The position numbers were made by a program, and so were the translations under genes. Below the pieces are notes generated by a model that was given only the letters and a program-made list of their open reading frames with translations, was not told the origin of the DNA and searched no databases. Below, one piece after another: positions 1 to 6,700 of a DNA stretch of 14,788 bases. The stretch is from Candidatus Iainarchaeum sp. (GTDB lineage Archaea; Iainarchaeota; Iainarchaeia; Iainarchaeales; JAAZKV01): positions 1 to 14,788 of the forward strand of contig JAQVNZ010000016.1 in assembly GCA_028702895.1 (NCBI GenBank), given 5' to 3'. Numbering within the stretch: the stretch's first letter is position 1; the number at the start of each line of letters is the position of its first letter.

Positions 1-79
1 TTAAATATGTATCAATTAGTTTTTTATTTTTTTAATATTTATAGTTAGGTTTAAATTGTATAAAGTTATTTTTATTATA

Positions 80-805
80 ATGGTTAATTATTTAGTTCTT
101 GTTAGACATGGTCAAAGTAGATGGAATTTAGTACAAAAATTTACTGGTTGGGTAGATGTTTCTTTAAGTGAACAAGGTATTAAGGAGTCTTTACAAGTTG
201 CTGAAGGATTAAAAAATTTGGATATTGATGTTGCTTTTACTTCGCAGTTAGAGAGAGCCCAACAAACACTCGCGTTTATTTTAGCAAAACAAAAAAAAAC
301 CGGAATATTTTTACACAAAGAAAAAAAACAGTTTGATTGGAGTAATCACCCTAAACAATTTGAAGAAGATGAAATACCAATTCATTCAAGTAATTCTTTA
401 AATGAAAGATACTATGGTGATTTGCAAGGAAAAAGCAAAGAAAAAATGAGAAAAAAATATGGTGAAGAAAAAGTTTTTTTGTGGAGACGAAGTTATGATG
501 TTAGACCGCCTAATGGTGAATCGTTAAAAGATGTTTATGAAAGAACAATACCTTTTTTTAAAAAAAATATATTTCCAGAATTAAAAAAAGGAAAAAATGT
601 TATAATTTCAGCGCATGGAAATTCATTAAGATCTATAATAAAATACTTAGATAATATAAGTGATGAAGATATTCCAAATTTAGAATTACATACTGGGAAA
701 TTTATTACTTATAAGTTTAATAAAAAAAAATTAACAAAATTAAAACACGAGCATAAGTTTGATCGGCCTGTTGAATGGGAACAAACAAGAAAAAAAAGAG
801 TTTAA
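80..805 (+). CDS. gpmA: 2,3-bisphosphoglycerate-dependent phosphoglycerate mutase
   Basis: Interconverts 3-phosphoglycerate and 2-phosphoglycerate in cytosolic glycolysis/gluconeogenesis through a phosphohistidine. Numbered from the ATG at 80 (241 aa): the RHG signature is at 9-11 with catalytic His10, followed by the dPGM segment FTGWVDVSLSEQG. The acid catalyst is probably Glu109 in NERYYGDLQG, and the second His is His179 in SAHGNSLR. Compared with E. coli GpmA (about 250 aa) it has roughly 20 extra residues before NERYYG and a shorter loop after WRRSYDVRPPNGESL; I recall the same arrangement in a group of bacterial dPGMs. An in-frame TTG at 56 would add eight hydrophobic residues, but the ATG at 80 places the RHG motif at the usual distance from the N-terminus. 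Archaea more often use the unrelated metal-dependent apgM enzyme, so this is probably bacterial-derived (inference). A T7 run follows the stop codon. Confidence 0.93.
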   Translation: MVNYLVLVRHGQSRWNLVQKFTGWVDVSLSEQGIKESLQVAEGLKNLDIDVAFTSQLERAQQTLAFILAKQKKTGIFLHKEKKQFDWSNHPKQFEEDEIPIHSSNSLNERYYGDLQGKSKEKMRKKYGEEKVFLWRRSYDVRPPNGESLKDVYERTIPFFKKNIFPELKKGKNVIISAHGNSLRSIIKYLDNISDEDIPNLELHTGKFITYKFNKKKLTKLKHEHKFDRPVEWEQTRKKRV

Positions 806-812
806 TTTTTTT
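806..812 (+). terminator. T-tract after gpmA
   Basis: Seven consecutive T directly after the gpmA stop codon, with another T-rich run near 833-840. Archaeal RNA polymerase terminates at oligo-T stretches without needing a hairpin. The background is AT-rich, so this is only suggestive. Confidence 0.35.
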
Positions 813-859
813 AAGCATATTTTTATTATTGTATTTTTTTAAAGTTTGTTTTTCGAACT

Positions 860-872
860 GAAAGTATATTAA
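860..872 (+). promoter_or_regulatory. candidate BRE/TATA promoter of pyrG
   Basis: GAAAG (860-864, BRE-like) runs directly into TATATTAA (865-872). Archaeal transcription usually starts about 25 nt after the TATA centre, which falls near 893-896, only about 8-11 nt before the pyrG ATG at 904. That gives a very short leader, in keeping with the lack of a convincing Shine-Dalgarno site there. Confidence 0.45.
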
Positions 873-903
873 GGAAAATGTTCTTTAATGCATACGAGTT
901 TTC

Positions 904-2502
904 ATGACAAAATTTATCATTGTTACTGGCGGAGTTCTTTCTGGTTTAGGCAAAGGTATTTTGACCGCTTCTATTGGTAATCTAATTTCTAGTGGTAAAA
1001 AATGTGCAACTATTAAGTGTGATGGCTATTTGAATATTGACCCTGGGAAAATGAATCCTGGTGAACATGGAGAAGTGTTTGTTTTAGATGATGGTACTGA
1101 ATGTGATATGGATTTTGGGCATTATGAAAGATTTGTTGGAGTTACTGCTAAGGGTAATTGGAGTTTTACCATGGGCAAAGTATTTCAATCAATTTTTGAA
1201 AAAGAAAAAGAAAATAAATTTTTTGGCAAAACTATTCAATTTGTTCCACATGTTACTGATGAGATAAAAGAGAGAATTAATAATATTGTTAAAGAAGAAA
1301 ATGCTGAAATTGTTTTTATTGAAATTGGCGGGACTGTTGGTGACTTAGAAAACGCATTATATTTAGAAGCAATGCGACAATTGTCTTGGGAACAAGGGAA
1401 AGAAAATGTTTTATTTGTACACTTATCATATGTACCCATTCCAGTTGGAGTAAATGAACAAAAATCAAAACCAACTCAAATGAGTGTTAAATTATTAAAT
1501 GAAATTGGGATTCAGCCTGACATAATTGTTTGTAGGTGTTGCGAGTATTTAACTTCAAGCACTAAGAAAAAAATTAGTTTATTTTGTAATTTGCCAGAAG
1601 AAAATGTTTTAACGGGAATTGATGTAGATTCAGTTTATTTGCTTCCTGGGGAATTAAGAAAACAAAATTTGGATAAAATAATTGAGGATAAATTAAAAAT
1701 AAAATTTGAATGTAATGATTGTTTAGTATGGGATAATTTAGCAAAAAAAATGAATAATTCTAAAAAAGAAATTAATATTGGGATATGTGGGGATCATACT
1801 GATTTGAGTGATTCATATGCTAGTATTATTGAAACATTAAAACATTGTTCTGCAAATTTGAATATTGGATTAAATATTAAATTAATTTCAGCTAAAAAAA
1901 TAGAAGATGGGGAAAATATTGATTTTGTATTAGATGGAATAGATGGAATAATAATTCCTAACGGTTTTGATAATCAGGGGTGGGAAGGAAAAGTAAATAT
2001 TGCAAAATATGCTAGAGAAAATAATATTCCTTTTTTAGGAATTTGTTTAGGTTTACAAGCAGCAATTATAGAATATGCTAGAAATGTTTGCGGATTAGAT
2101 GCAAATTCAACACAAATAAATTCTAACATAAAAGATAAAATTGTTACTTTACTTAATGCGCAAAAAGAAATTGTAAAAAAAGATGGGGTTCTAAGATTAG
2201 GTGCATATAAGACTAATTTGAAAAAAAATAGTGTTGTGTTTGAATTATATTCTGCGTGTGAAATAAGTGAAAGACATCGCCATGAATATGAAGTTAATCC
2301 AAATTATTATGATATTTTAGAAAAAAATGGTTTGGTTATTTCTGGTTTATCATCAGATAAAAAATTAGTAGATTTTATTGAATTACCAAAAGAAAAACAT
2401 TGTTATTTTGTTGCAACACAATCGCTTCCTGAGCTTAAATCAAAATTAGAAAAACCATCGCCTCTATTTTTTGGATTATTAAAAGCAATAATTAAAAAAT
2501 AA
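904..2502 (+). CDS. pyrG: CTP synthase with degenerate glutaminase site
   Basis: Makes CTP from UTP, ATP and an ammonia donor, the last step of de novo pyrimidine nucleotide synthesis. The protein has 532 aa, the usual length. The synthetase domain (about 1-265) looks intact: P-loop-like GVLSGLGKG (10-18), NIDPGKMNPGEHGEVF, DFGHYERF, IEIGGTVGDLE with the Mg-binding Glu140, and KSKPTQ. The class I amidotransferase domain (about 290-532) keeps the nucleophile Cys381 in GICLGLQ, ERHRHEYEVN, and Glu510. However, the triad His is Leu508 (SLPE where the family has FHPE), the family motif NSTEF is NSTQI (Gln404), and the oxyanion loop PGGFG is PNGFD (352-356). Glutamine hydrolysis is therefore probably lost or weakened, leaving free ammonia as the likely nitrogen source (inference). 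No strong Shine-Dalgarno precedes the ATG. Confidence 0.95.
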   Translation: MTKFIIVTGGVLSGLGKGILTASIGNLISSGKKCATIKCDGYLNIDPGKMNPGEHGEVFVLDDGTECDMDFGHYERFVGVTAKGNWSFTMGKVFQSIFEKEKENKFFGKTIQFVPHVTDEIKERINNIVKEENAEIVFIEIGGTVGDLENALYLEAMRQLSWEQGKENVLFVHLSYVPIPVGVNEQKSKPTQMSVKLLNEIGIQPDIIVCRCCEYLTSSTKKKISLFCNLPEENVLTGIDVDSVYLLPGELRKQNLDKIIEDKLKIKFECNDCLVWDNLAKKMNNSKKEINIGICGDHTDLSDSYASIIETLKHCSANLNIGLNIKLISAKKIEDGENIDFVLDGIDGIIIPNGFDNQGWEGKVNIAKYARENNIPFLGICLGLQAAIIEYARNVCGLDANSTQINSNIKDKIVTLLNAQKEIVKKDGVLRLGAYKTNLKKNSVVFELYSACEISERHRHEYEVNPNYYDILEKNGLVISGLSSDKKLVDFIELPKEKHCYFVATQSLPELKSKLEKPSPLFFGLLKAIIKK

Positions 2503-2537
2503 ATAATTTAAATATTAAATAATATTTTATAAAATAA

Positions 2538-2545
2538 TTTTTTTT
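2538..2545 (+). terminator. T-tract after pyrG
   Basis: Eight T in a row, 36 nt after the pyrG stop and before the candidate promoter of the next gene. This is compatible with archaeal oligo-T termination, in an AT-rich background. Confidence 0.35.
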
Positions 2546-2557
2546 AAATTAACTACT

Positions 2558-2565
2558 TTTATAAA
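2558..2565 (+). promoter_or_regulatory. candidate TATA box of the adenosine kinase-ahcY operon
   Basis: TTTATAAA is centred about 27 nt before the ATG at 2588. With normal archaeal TATA-to-start spacing, transcription would begin at or next to the start codon, giving a leaderless mRNA. There is no GGTGA-like site before this ATG, whereas the downstream genes of the operon do have Shine-Dalgarno sites. Confidence 0.5.
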
Positions 2566-2587
2566 TTTTTTTTACATAAATTTAATC

Positions 2588-3577
2588 ATGGAAAAAAATG
2601 AATTTGACGTTGTGGGTTTTGGTAATTCTGTTTTAGACATTATGGTTAACGTTGATGATCAAATGCTTGATGAATTTAATTTAATTAAAGGAAATTTTAA
2701 ACTAATTAATGATGATGAAAGTAAATTTTTTAATGAATTTTTAAAAGATAAAAAAGTTATTAAAAGTCCTGGTGGAAGTGTATCAAATACTATTGCAGGA
2801 GTAGCCGTTCTTGGAGGAAAAACAGCATATATTGGTGGTATTGGTGATGATGAATATGGTGAATTTTATAAAAAAGAAATGCTTAAACTTGGCGTAACAG
2901 ATTTTTTTATAAAAAAGAAAGGTGCATTAACTGGGCAATGTTTAACTTTTATTACGACTGATGGTGAAAGAAGTTTCGCAGTGAATCTTGGAAAAAGTAA
3001 TTATATTTCACCAAATGAAATTAATTATAATTTTAAAACAAAAATAATGCATATTGAAGGATATAAATTAGAACATGAAATTGATTTTTTTACAGCAAAA
3101 AAATTAGTTGAATATTCTCATATGATTGGCGCGAAAGTTTCACTTGATGTAAATGATGTTGGAGTAATAAATAGATTAGGTGAAAAATTAAAAAATTTTT
3201 TAAAAGATATTGATATTTTATTTATGAATGAAAATGAAGCTAAAGCATTAACTGGATTTTCTGATGAACGCGCTCTAAACGAAATGGAAAAAAGTTGTGA
3301 AATAGTAATTCTTAAACTTGGTGAAAAAGGAAGTATTATTAGAGCAAACAAAAAGAATTATAATATAGCCCCAGTGTTTGTTAAAAATATGGTAAATACT
3401 AATGGTGCAGGAGATGCTTATCAAGCAGCATTTTTATATGGTTTATCAAAAAATTTAGATTTTGAGAAAATAGGGAAAATTGCGAGTATTTTTTCTGCAG
3501 ATATTGTTAGACGAAATGAAGCAAGATTTGAAAATTTGGATAATTTGTCAGAAGAAATAAAAGGATTATTACATTAA
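2588..3577 (+). CDS. PfkB-family kinase, probable adenosine kinase
   Basis: Ribokinase/PfkB-family kinase of 329 aa, predicted to phosphorylate adenosine to AMP with ATP in the cytosol. The N-terminal FDVVGFGNSVLDIMV strand is followed by the glycine-rich sugar-kinase signature around 60-91 (SPGGSVSNTIAG, then GGIGDDEYG). The C-terminal signature NTNGAGDAY (270-278) carries the catalytic base Asp276 and the anion-hole glycines. Motifs such as LIKGNFKLI, GERSFAVNLG and ILFMNENEAKAL resemble bacterial PfkB enzymes annotated as adenosine kinases. The next gene, 24 nt downstream, encodes S-adenosylhomocysteinase, which releases adenosine; this context supports adenosine over a sugar substrate. 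It could still be another nucleoside or sugar kinase of the family. It is probably the first gene of an operon, translated from a leaderless transcript. Confidence 0.85.
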   Translation: MEKNEFDVVGFGNSVLDIMVNVDDQMLDEFNLIKGNFKLINDDESKFFNEFLKDKKVIKSPGGSVSNTIAGVAVLGGKTAYIGGIGDDEYGEFYKKEMLKLGVTDFFIKKKGALTGQCLTFITTDGERSFAVNLGKSNYISPNEINYNFKTKIMHIEGYKLEHEIDFFTAKKLVEYSHMIGAKVSLDVNDVGVINRLGEKLKNFLKDIDILFMNENEAKALTGFSDERALNEMEKSCEIVILKLGEKGSIIRANKKNYNIAPVFVKNMVNTNGAGDAYQAAFLYGLSKNLDFEKIGKIASIFSADIVRRNEARFENLDNLSEEIKGLLH

Positions 3578-3592
3578 AATAATTATTTGGTT

Positions 3593-3597
3593 GGTGA
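3593..3597 (+). promoter_or_regulatory. Shine-Dalgarno site of ahcY
   Basis: GGTGA lies 4 nt before the ATG at 3602 and is complementary to TCACC in the 16S 3' end at 11950-11954. This fits an internal operon gene translated by SD-dependent initiation. Confidence 0.6.
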
Positions 3598-3601
3598 ATA
3601 A

Positions 3602-5011
3602 ATGATTGAAACAGAAAATTATAAAATAGCAGATATAAAATTAGCTGATTTTGGTAGGGCTGAAATAGAAATTGCTGAAAAAGAAATGCCTGGGTTAATG
3701 GCAATTAGAGAAAAATATGGTAAAGAATTACCTCTTAAAGGTGCAAAAATTACTGGAAGTTTACATATGACAATTCAAACAGCTGTTTTAATAGAAACAC
3801 TTGTAGCACTTGGGGCAAATGTTAGATGGGCATCATGCAATATTTTTTCAACACAAGATCACGCTGCAGCAGCAATTGCAAAAAAAGGAATACCAGTGTT
3901 TGCGTGGAAAGGTGAAAAATTAGATGATTATTGGTGGTGCACAGAACGCGCTCTTGATTTTAATGGCGAAGGCCCGGATTTAATAGTTGATGATGGGGGA
4001 GACGCAACATTACTTATACATAAAGGTGTTGAAATAGAAAAAAATCCATCTCTTTTAGAAATGGATTATTCTAATGAGGGTGAAGATTTTAAAGAATTAA
4101 TAAAATTATTAAAAAAAGAATATTTAAAAAATAATGAAAGGTGGGTTAAAGTTGCAGAAAAAATGAAAGGAGTTAGTGAAGAAACAACTACTGGAGTACA
4201 TAGATTATATCAAATGCTACAACAAAAAAAATTATTATTTCCTGCAATTAATGTAAATGATTCTGTAACAAAATCTAAATTTGATAATTTATATGGTTGT
4301 CGTGAAAGTTTGGCCGATGGAATAAAAAGAGCAACTGATGTTATGGTTGCAGGAAAACTTGTGGTTATTTGTGGTTATGGTGACGTTGGAAAAGGTTGTG
4401 CTGGGTCAATGCGAGGATTTGGTGCAAGAGTTATAATAACTGAAATTGATCCAATTTGCGCATTACAAGCAGCAATGGAAGGTTTTGAAGTAACAATAAT
4501 TGAAGATGTGCTAGACAAAGCAGATATTTTTGTAACAACTACTGGTAACATGGATGTTATTAAAATAGAGCATATGGAAAAAATGAAAAATACTGCAATT
4601 GTTTGTAATATTGGGCATTTTGATAACGAAATTCAAATGAATAAATTAGAGGCTTATATTGGAATTAAAAAAATAAATGTTAAACCTCAAGTTGATCAAT
4701 ATCATTTTCCTGATGGTCATTATATAACAATTTTAGCTGAAGGAAGATTAGTAAATCTTGGTTGTGCAACTGGGCACCCTAGTTTTGTAATGAGTAATTC
4801 CTTTACAAATCAAACTCTTGCACAAATTGATTTATGGAAAAATAATTATAATATTGGAGTTTATACTTTGCCAAAATTACTTGATGAAGAAGTTGCAAGA
4901 CTTCATTTAAAACAATTAGGCGTAAAATTAACAAAAATAACACAAGAACAATCAAATTATTTAGGGATAAATATTGATGGGCCGTATAAGCCAGAGAATT
5001 ATAGGTATTAG
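3602..5011 (+). CDS. ahcY: S-adenosylhomocysteine hydrolase (adenosylhomocysteinase)
   Basis: NAD-dependent cytosolic enzyme that reversibly cleaves S-adenosylhomocysteine to adenosine and homocysteine, relieving product inhibition of SAM methyltransferases. 469 aa. Substrate-site residues match the family: His55 in GSLHMT, the acidic DDGGD (130-134), Glu194 in SEETTTG, and Lys224 and Asp228 in VTKSKFDN. The NAD Rossmann loop is GYGDVGKG (258-265). NIGHFDNEI, GHPSFVMSNSFTNQ and the terminal KPENYRY (463-469), whose counterpart in the human enzyme is KPDHYRY, are all present. An insertion of about 40 residues (roughly 142-190) before SEETTTG, together with the long C-terminal tail, marks the bacterial long form; archaeal and Thermotoga-type enzymes are shorter and, as I recall, lack the tail. 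Lateral origin from bacteria is likely (inference). It sits between the probable adenosine kinase and a 45-codon ORF. Confidence 0.97.
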   Translation: MIETENYKIADIKLADFGRAEIEIAEKEMPGLMAIREKYGKELPLKGAKITGSLHMTIQTAVLIETLVALGANVRWASCNIFSTQDHAAAAIAKKGIPVFAWKGEKLDDYWWCTERALDFNGEGPDLIVDDGGDATLLIHKGVEIEKNPSLLEMDYSNEGEDFKELIKLLKKEYLKNNERWVKVAEKMKGVSEETTTGVHRLYQMLQQKKLLFPAINVNDSVTKSKFDNLYGCRESLADGIKRATDVMVAGKLVVICGYGDVGKGCAGSMRGFGARVIITEIDPICALQAAMEGFEVTIIEDVLDKADIFVTTTGNMDVIKIEHMEKMKNTAIVCNIGHFDNEIQMNKLEAYIGIKKINVKPQVDQYHFPDGHYITILAEGRLVNLGCATGHPSFVMSNSFTNQTLAQIDLWKNNYNIGVYTLPKLLDEEVARLHLKQLGVKLTKITQEQSNYLGINIDGPYKPENYRY

Positions 5012-5014
5012 GAG
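5011..5014 (+). promoter_or_regulatory. Shine-Dalgarno site of the 45-codon ORF
   Basis: GGAG begins on the last base of the ahcY stop codon and lies 7 nt before the ATG at 5022. It complements CTCC in the 16S tail and supports translation of the small downstream ORF. Confidence 0.5.
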
Positions 5015-5021
5015 ATAAAAA

Positions 5022-5159
5022 ATGCTTGAGGACGTAGCAATTAATTATTTTAGAGGGTTAAACAAAGAGGAAAAAACTTTGCTAATCAAAAAAATATTTG
5101 ATTCTTTAACGGAGTCTGAAAAACTAGAGTTAGCAAAATTATTAATTGGGAAGAATTAA
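5022..5159 (+). CDS. small hypothetical protein (45 aa)
   Basis: The protein is not recognised. It begins MLEDVAINYF and ends LLIGKN: charged, Leu/Lys/Glu-rich, predicted mostly helical, with no signal peptide, membrane segment or cysteines. Support for it being real is the GGAG site 7 nt upstream, a start only 10 nt after the ahcY stop, and a helix-like heptad flavour (LNKEEKTLLIKKIFDSL). If real, it is the third gene of the adenosine kinase-ahcY operon. It may be a small accessory or regulatory protein, or an ORF that occurs by chance in AT-rich DNA; no function can be assigned. Confidence 0.55.
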   Translation: MLEDVAINYFRGLNKEEKTLLIKKIFDSLTESEKLELAKLLIGKN

Positions 5160-5305
5160 TACAATTATATTAGTTTTTAAAATAATTTTGCTTAAATATT
5201 TTTTATATACTCTAAATTTTTATTTAATCAAAAAAAAAGTTTGGGGATTTTATTTTTAAAGCTTTGCATGTAACTCTTCTTTATTAATAATAAATATAGA
5301 TTAAT

Positions 5306-5310
5306 GGTGA
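5306..5310 (+). promoter_or_regulatory. Shine-Dalgarno site deciding the TTG start of rpl41e
   Basis: GGTGA ends 6 nt before the TTG at 5317. The only nearby ATG (5304-5306) overlaps this site and opens a frame that stops after 13 codons, so the SD site points to the TTG. Confidence 0.6.
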
Positions 5311-5316
5311 GCATAT

Positions 5317-5445
5317 TTGGCTACAAGAACAAGAAAAACATCTAGATTCAAAAAAACAAGATCAAGACAAAGATGGAAATGGACTAAGAAAAAACAAAGA
5401 AGAAGAATGAGAAAAAATAGATACTTAAGAAAAAAATCTAAGTAA
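5317..5445 (+). CDS. rpl41e: ribosomal protein L41e (eL41)
   Basis: A 42-aa, extremely basic peptide; about half of its residues are Arg or Lys. eL41 is a tiny single helix buried at the ribosomal subunit interface. The core RWKWTKKKQRRRMRKNRY (19-36) closely resembles the RWKWIKKRIRRLKRQRKK segment I recall from Pyrococcus L41e, and more distantly the 25-residue eukaryotic form. The first 18 residues (MATRTRKTSRFKKTRSRQ) form a basic extension comparable in place to the one in thermococcal L41e. The start is TTG, chosen because an in-frame stop (5308-5310) lies just upstream and GGTGA is correctly spaced. T-runs follow the stop. L39e was considered, but its Asn-Arg-Arg-Val-Pro type motif is absent. 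Confidence 0.8.
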   Translation: MATRTRKTSRFKKTRSRQRWKWTKKKQRRRMRKNRYLRKKSK

Positions 5446-5448
5446 TTA

Positions 5449-5472
5449 TTTTTCATTTTTTAAATTTTTTTT
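5449..5472 (+). terminator. T-tract cluster after rpl41e
   Basis: Runs of 5, 6 and 8 T lie within 24 nt, starting 4 nt after the rpl41e stop. A cluster of oligo-T tracts is the usual form of an archaeal intrinsic terminator. Confidence 0.5.
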
Positions 5473-5474
5473 AC

Positions 5475-5534
5475 AAAACCATTTTTACTAATGTTTTTTT
5501 ACTTGATAAAATTGAATATTACAAAAATGGTTTT
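5475..5534. repeat. 12-bp perfect inverted repeat
   Basis: AAAACCATTTTT (5475-5486) is the exact reverse complement of AAAAATGGTTTT (5523-5534), separated by 36 nt. It lies between rpl41e (+) and the 3' end of the UbiA gene (-). It could be a bidirectional terminator structure or a protein-binding site. The rest of 5446-5630 is AT-rich, and I see no gene in it. Confidence 0.5.
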
Positions 5535-5630
5535 TTTAAAAACTATTCATCTAACTTACAGACTCGTTTTAATAAAAAATATAAAAAAGTTTAAATCTAA
5601 ACAAATAAGTTTTAAAGAATTATATTAAAT

Positions 5631-6656
5631 TTATCTTAAAAAAATGAATATTATCAAATTTGCTATTACAAAAGAAACATTCATTAAATACAATAATCTA
5701 TAACTAGATTTCATATCTGCTTTTTGAGGATTTAAAATAGCTAATCTTAAACTAGGAATACTTAAAACGAATAATGCGACTATTATTATTGCTAAAAAAT
5801 ATTGTGGGGGTAAAAAACCAAGTAATTTATTTTGAAAAAACAAACCATTTACTAATAATAAAAAATAAGATAAAATAGAAATTGCTAAAACAAAATAAGA
5901 AACTGTTTTAATTAATTTTTCAGGCAATAAAGCAACACTACTCTTCATTTTAATTTTTGTATCATGTGATTTAGAAAATAATCTATATAATGAATAACCA
6001 CTAAATTGTATTCCTACAACAAATATTATTGGCAAAATAGGAAACGGATTCGAAACTAATCTACTAAAAGAAATGAATAAAACAATTCCAGAAAAATATC
6101 TAAAAAAAGGATTTATCATTGAACCTGATATAACATCAAAAACTTTTCTAGATTTTAATCTATATGGTTCCATTGTGTATAATAATTGATTTAATAACAT
6201 TGCAGATAAACAAAAAAATAATAAAAAATTGTTAATTAAAAAAGTAATGCTAAAAGAAATTAAAATTAATATAATTGAAAAAATAAAACCTTGTTTTGGA
6301 GTAACTTTTCCTGAAGGGATGGGTCGATTCTTTTTTATTGGATGTAATAAATCAATTTTCCAATCAGTATAATCATTTAATGCATATAATCCTGACCAAA
6401 GAAATGCAACAGAAGCAAAGCCTATTAAAAAAACGATTGGGTTTGGAAAAATATTATAAATATAATAAACCATTAGCGCTGCTAAAAACATGTTTAATAA
6501 TGATTTTGACCATTCTATTGGACGGCCTAGTTCGATTAAACCAAAAATTTTTTGAATTAAAGGATATTGTATTTTTTGTTCTTTTTGATTTTTTACAACG
6601 GATTTTTTTTTCATTAATTTTTTATTAAAATCATTATTCTTTTTTCTTAAAACCAT
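5631..6656 (-). CDS. UbiA-family membrane prenyltransferase
   Basis: Polytopic membrane enzyme of 341 aa that should transfer a polyprenyl group from its diphosphate to an acceptor. A positively charged tail (1-30) precedes GRPIEWSKSLLNMF (44-57). The first Asp-rich motif NDYTDWKID (94-102, NDxxDxxxD), followed by HPIKKNRPIPSG, binds Mg-diphosphate. About eight hydrophobic segments lie between 55 and 340. The second half lacks a canonical DxxxD motif; the matching loop reads LYRLFSKSHDTKIK (223-236). The RP-x-x-W-x-K opening, HP-K--RPI and the missing second motif recall decaprenyl-phosphate phosphoribosyltransferase-like UbiA proteins, so the acceptor and donor are uncertain. The start is the ATG at 6656; Met15 is a possible alternative. 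It is divergent from the methyltransferase, with 44 nt between the two starts. Archaeal lipid synthesis (DGGGP synthase) is a possible but unproven role. Confidence 0.87.
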   Translation of the reverse strand: MVLRKKNNDFNKKLMKKKSVVKNQKEQKIQYPLIQKIFGLIELGRPIEWSKSLLNMFLAALMVYYIYNIFPNPIVFLIGFASVAFLWSGLYALNDYTDWKIDLLHPIKKNRPIPSGKVTPKQGFIFSIILILISFSITFLINNFLLFFCLSAMLLNQLLYTMEPYRLKSRKVFDVISGSMINPFFRYFSGIVLFISFSRLVSNPFPILPIIFVVGIQFSGYSLYRLFSKSHDTKIKMKSSVALLPEKLIKTVSYFVLAISILSYFLLLVNGLFFQNKLLGFLPPQYFLAIIIVALFVLSIPSLRLAILNPQKADMKSSYRLLYLMNVSFVIANLIIFIFLR

Positions 6657-6678
6657 ATAGTAATTAAATAAAACTTGT

Positions 6679-6686
6679 TTTTAAAA
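6679..6686 (-). promoter_or_regulatory. candidate TATA box of the UbiA gene
   Basis: The palindrome TTTTAAAA is centred about 27 nt upstream of the UbiA ATG (6656) on the minus strand, the spacing expected for a leaderless archaeal transcript. It sits in the 44-nt gap shared with the divergent methyltransferase gene. Confidence 0.4.
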
Positions 6687-6691
6687 TTGTT

Positions 6692-6695
6692 GGTG
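6692..6695 (+). promoter_or_regulatory. Shine-Dalgarno site deciding the methyltransferase start
   Basis: GGTG lies 5 nt before the TTG at 6701 and 14 nt before the next in-frame ATG at 6710. Spacing favours the TTG, as seen for the two other TTG starts in this window. Confidence 0.45.
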
Positions 6696-6700
6696 TTCTT

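Noticed and set aside
56..79. Upstream in-frame TTG start for gpmA
   Set aside because: It adds eight hydrophobic residues absent from the family and has no SD; the ATG at 80 puts the RHG motif at the usual position.
5304..5345. ATG-start ORF overlapping the rpl41e SD site
   Set aside because: It stops after 13 codons; the TTG frame gives an L41e-like protein.
5317..5445. Identification as ribosomal protein L39e
   Set aside because: It lacks the conserved L39e pattern around Asn-Arg-Arg-Val-Pro and the terminal Asn-Trp-Arg-Arg; the RWKW-K-K-R-R core fits L41e instead.
6338..6628. 96-codon plus-strand ORF
   Set aside because: It is antisense to the N-terminal half of the UbiA gene, whose conserved motifs prove the minus-strand frame; the plus-strand peptide shows no family features.
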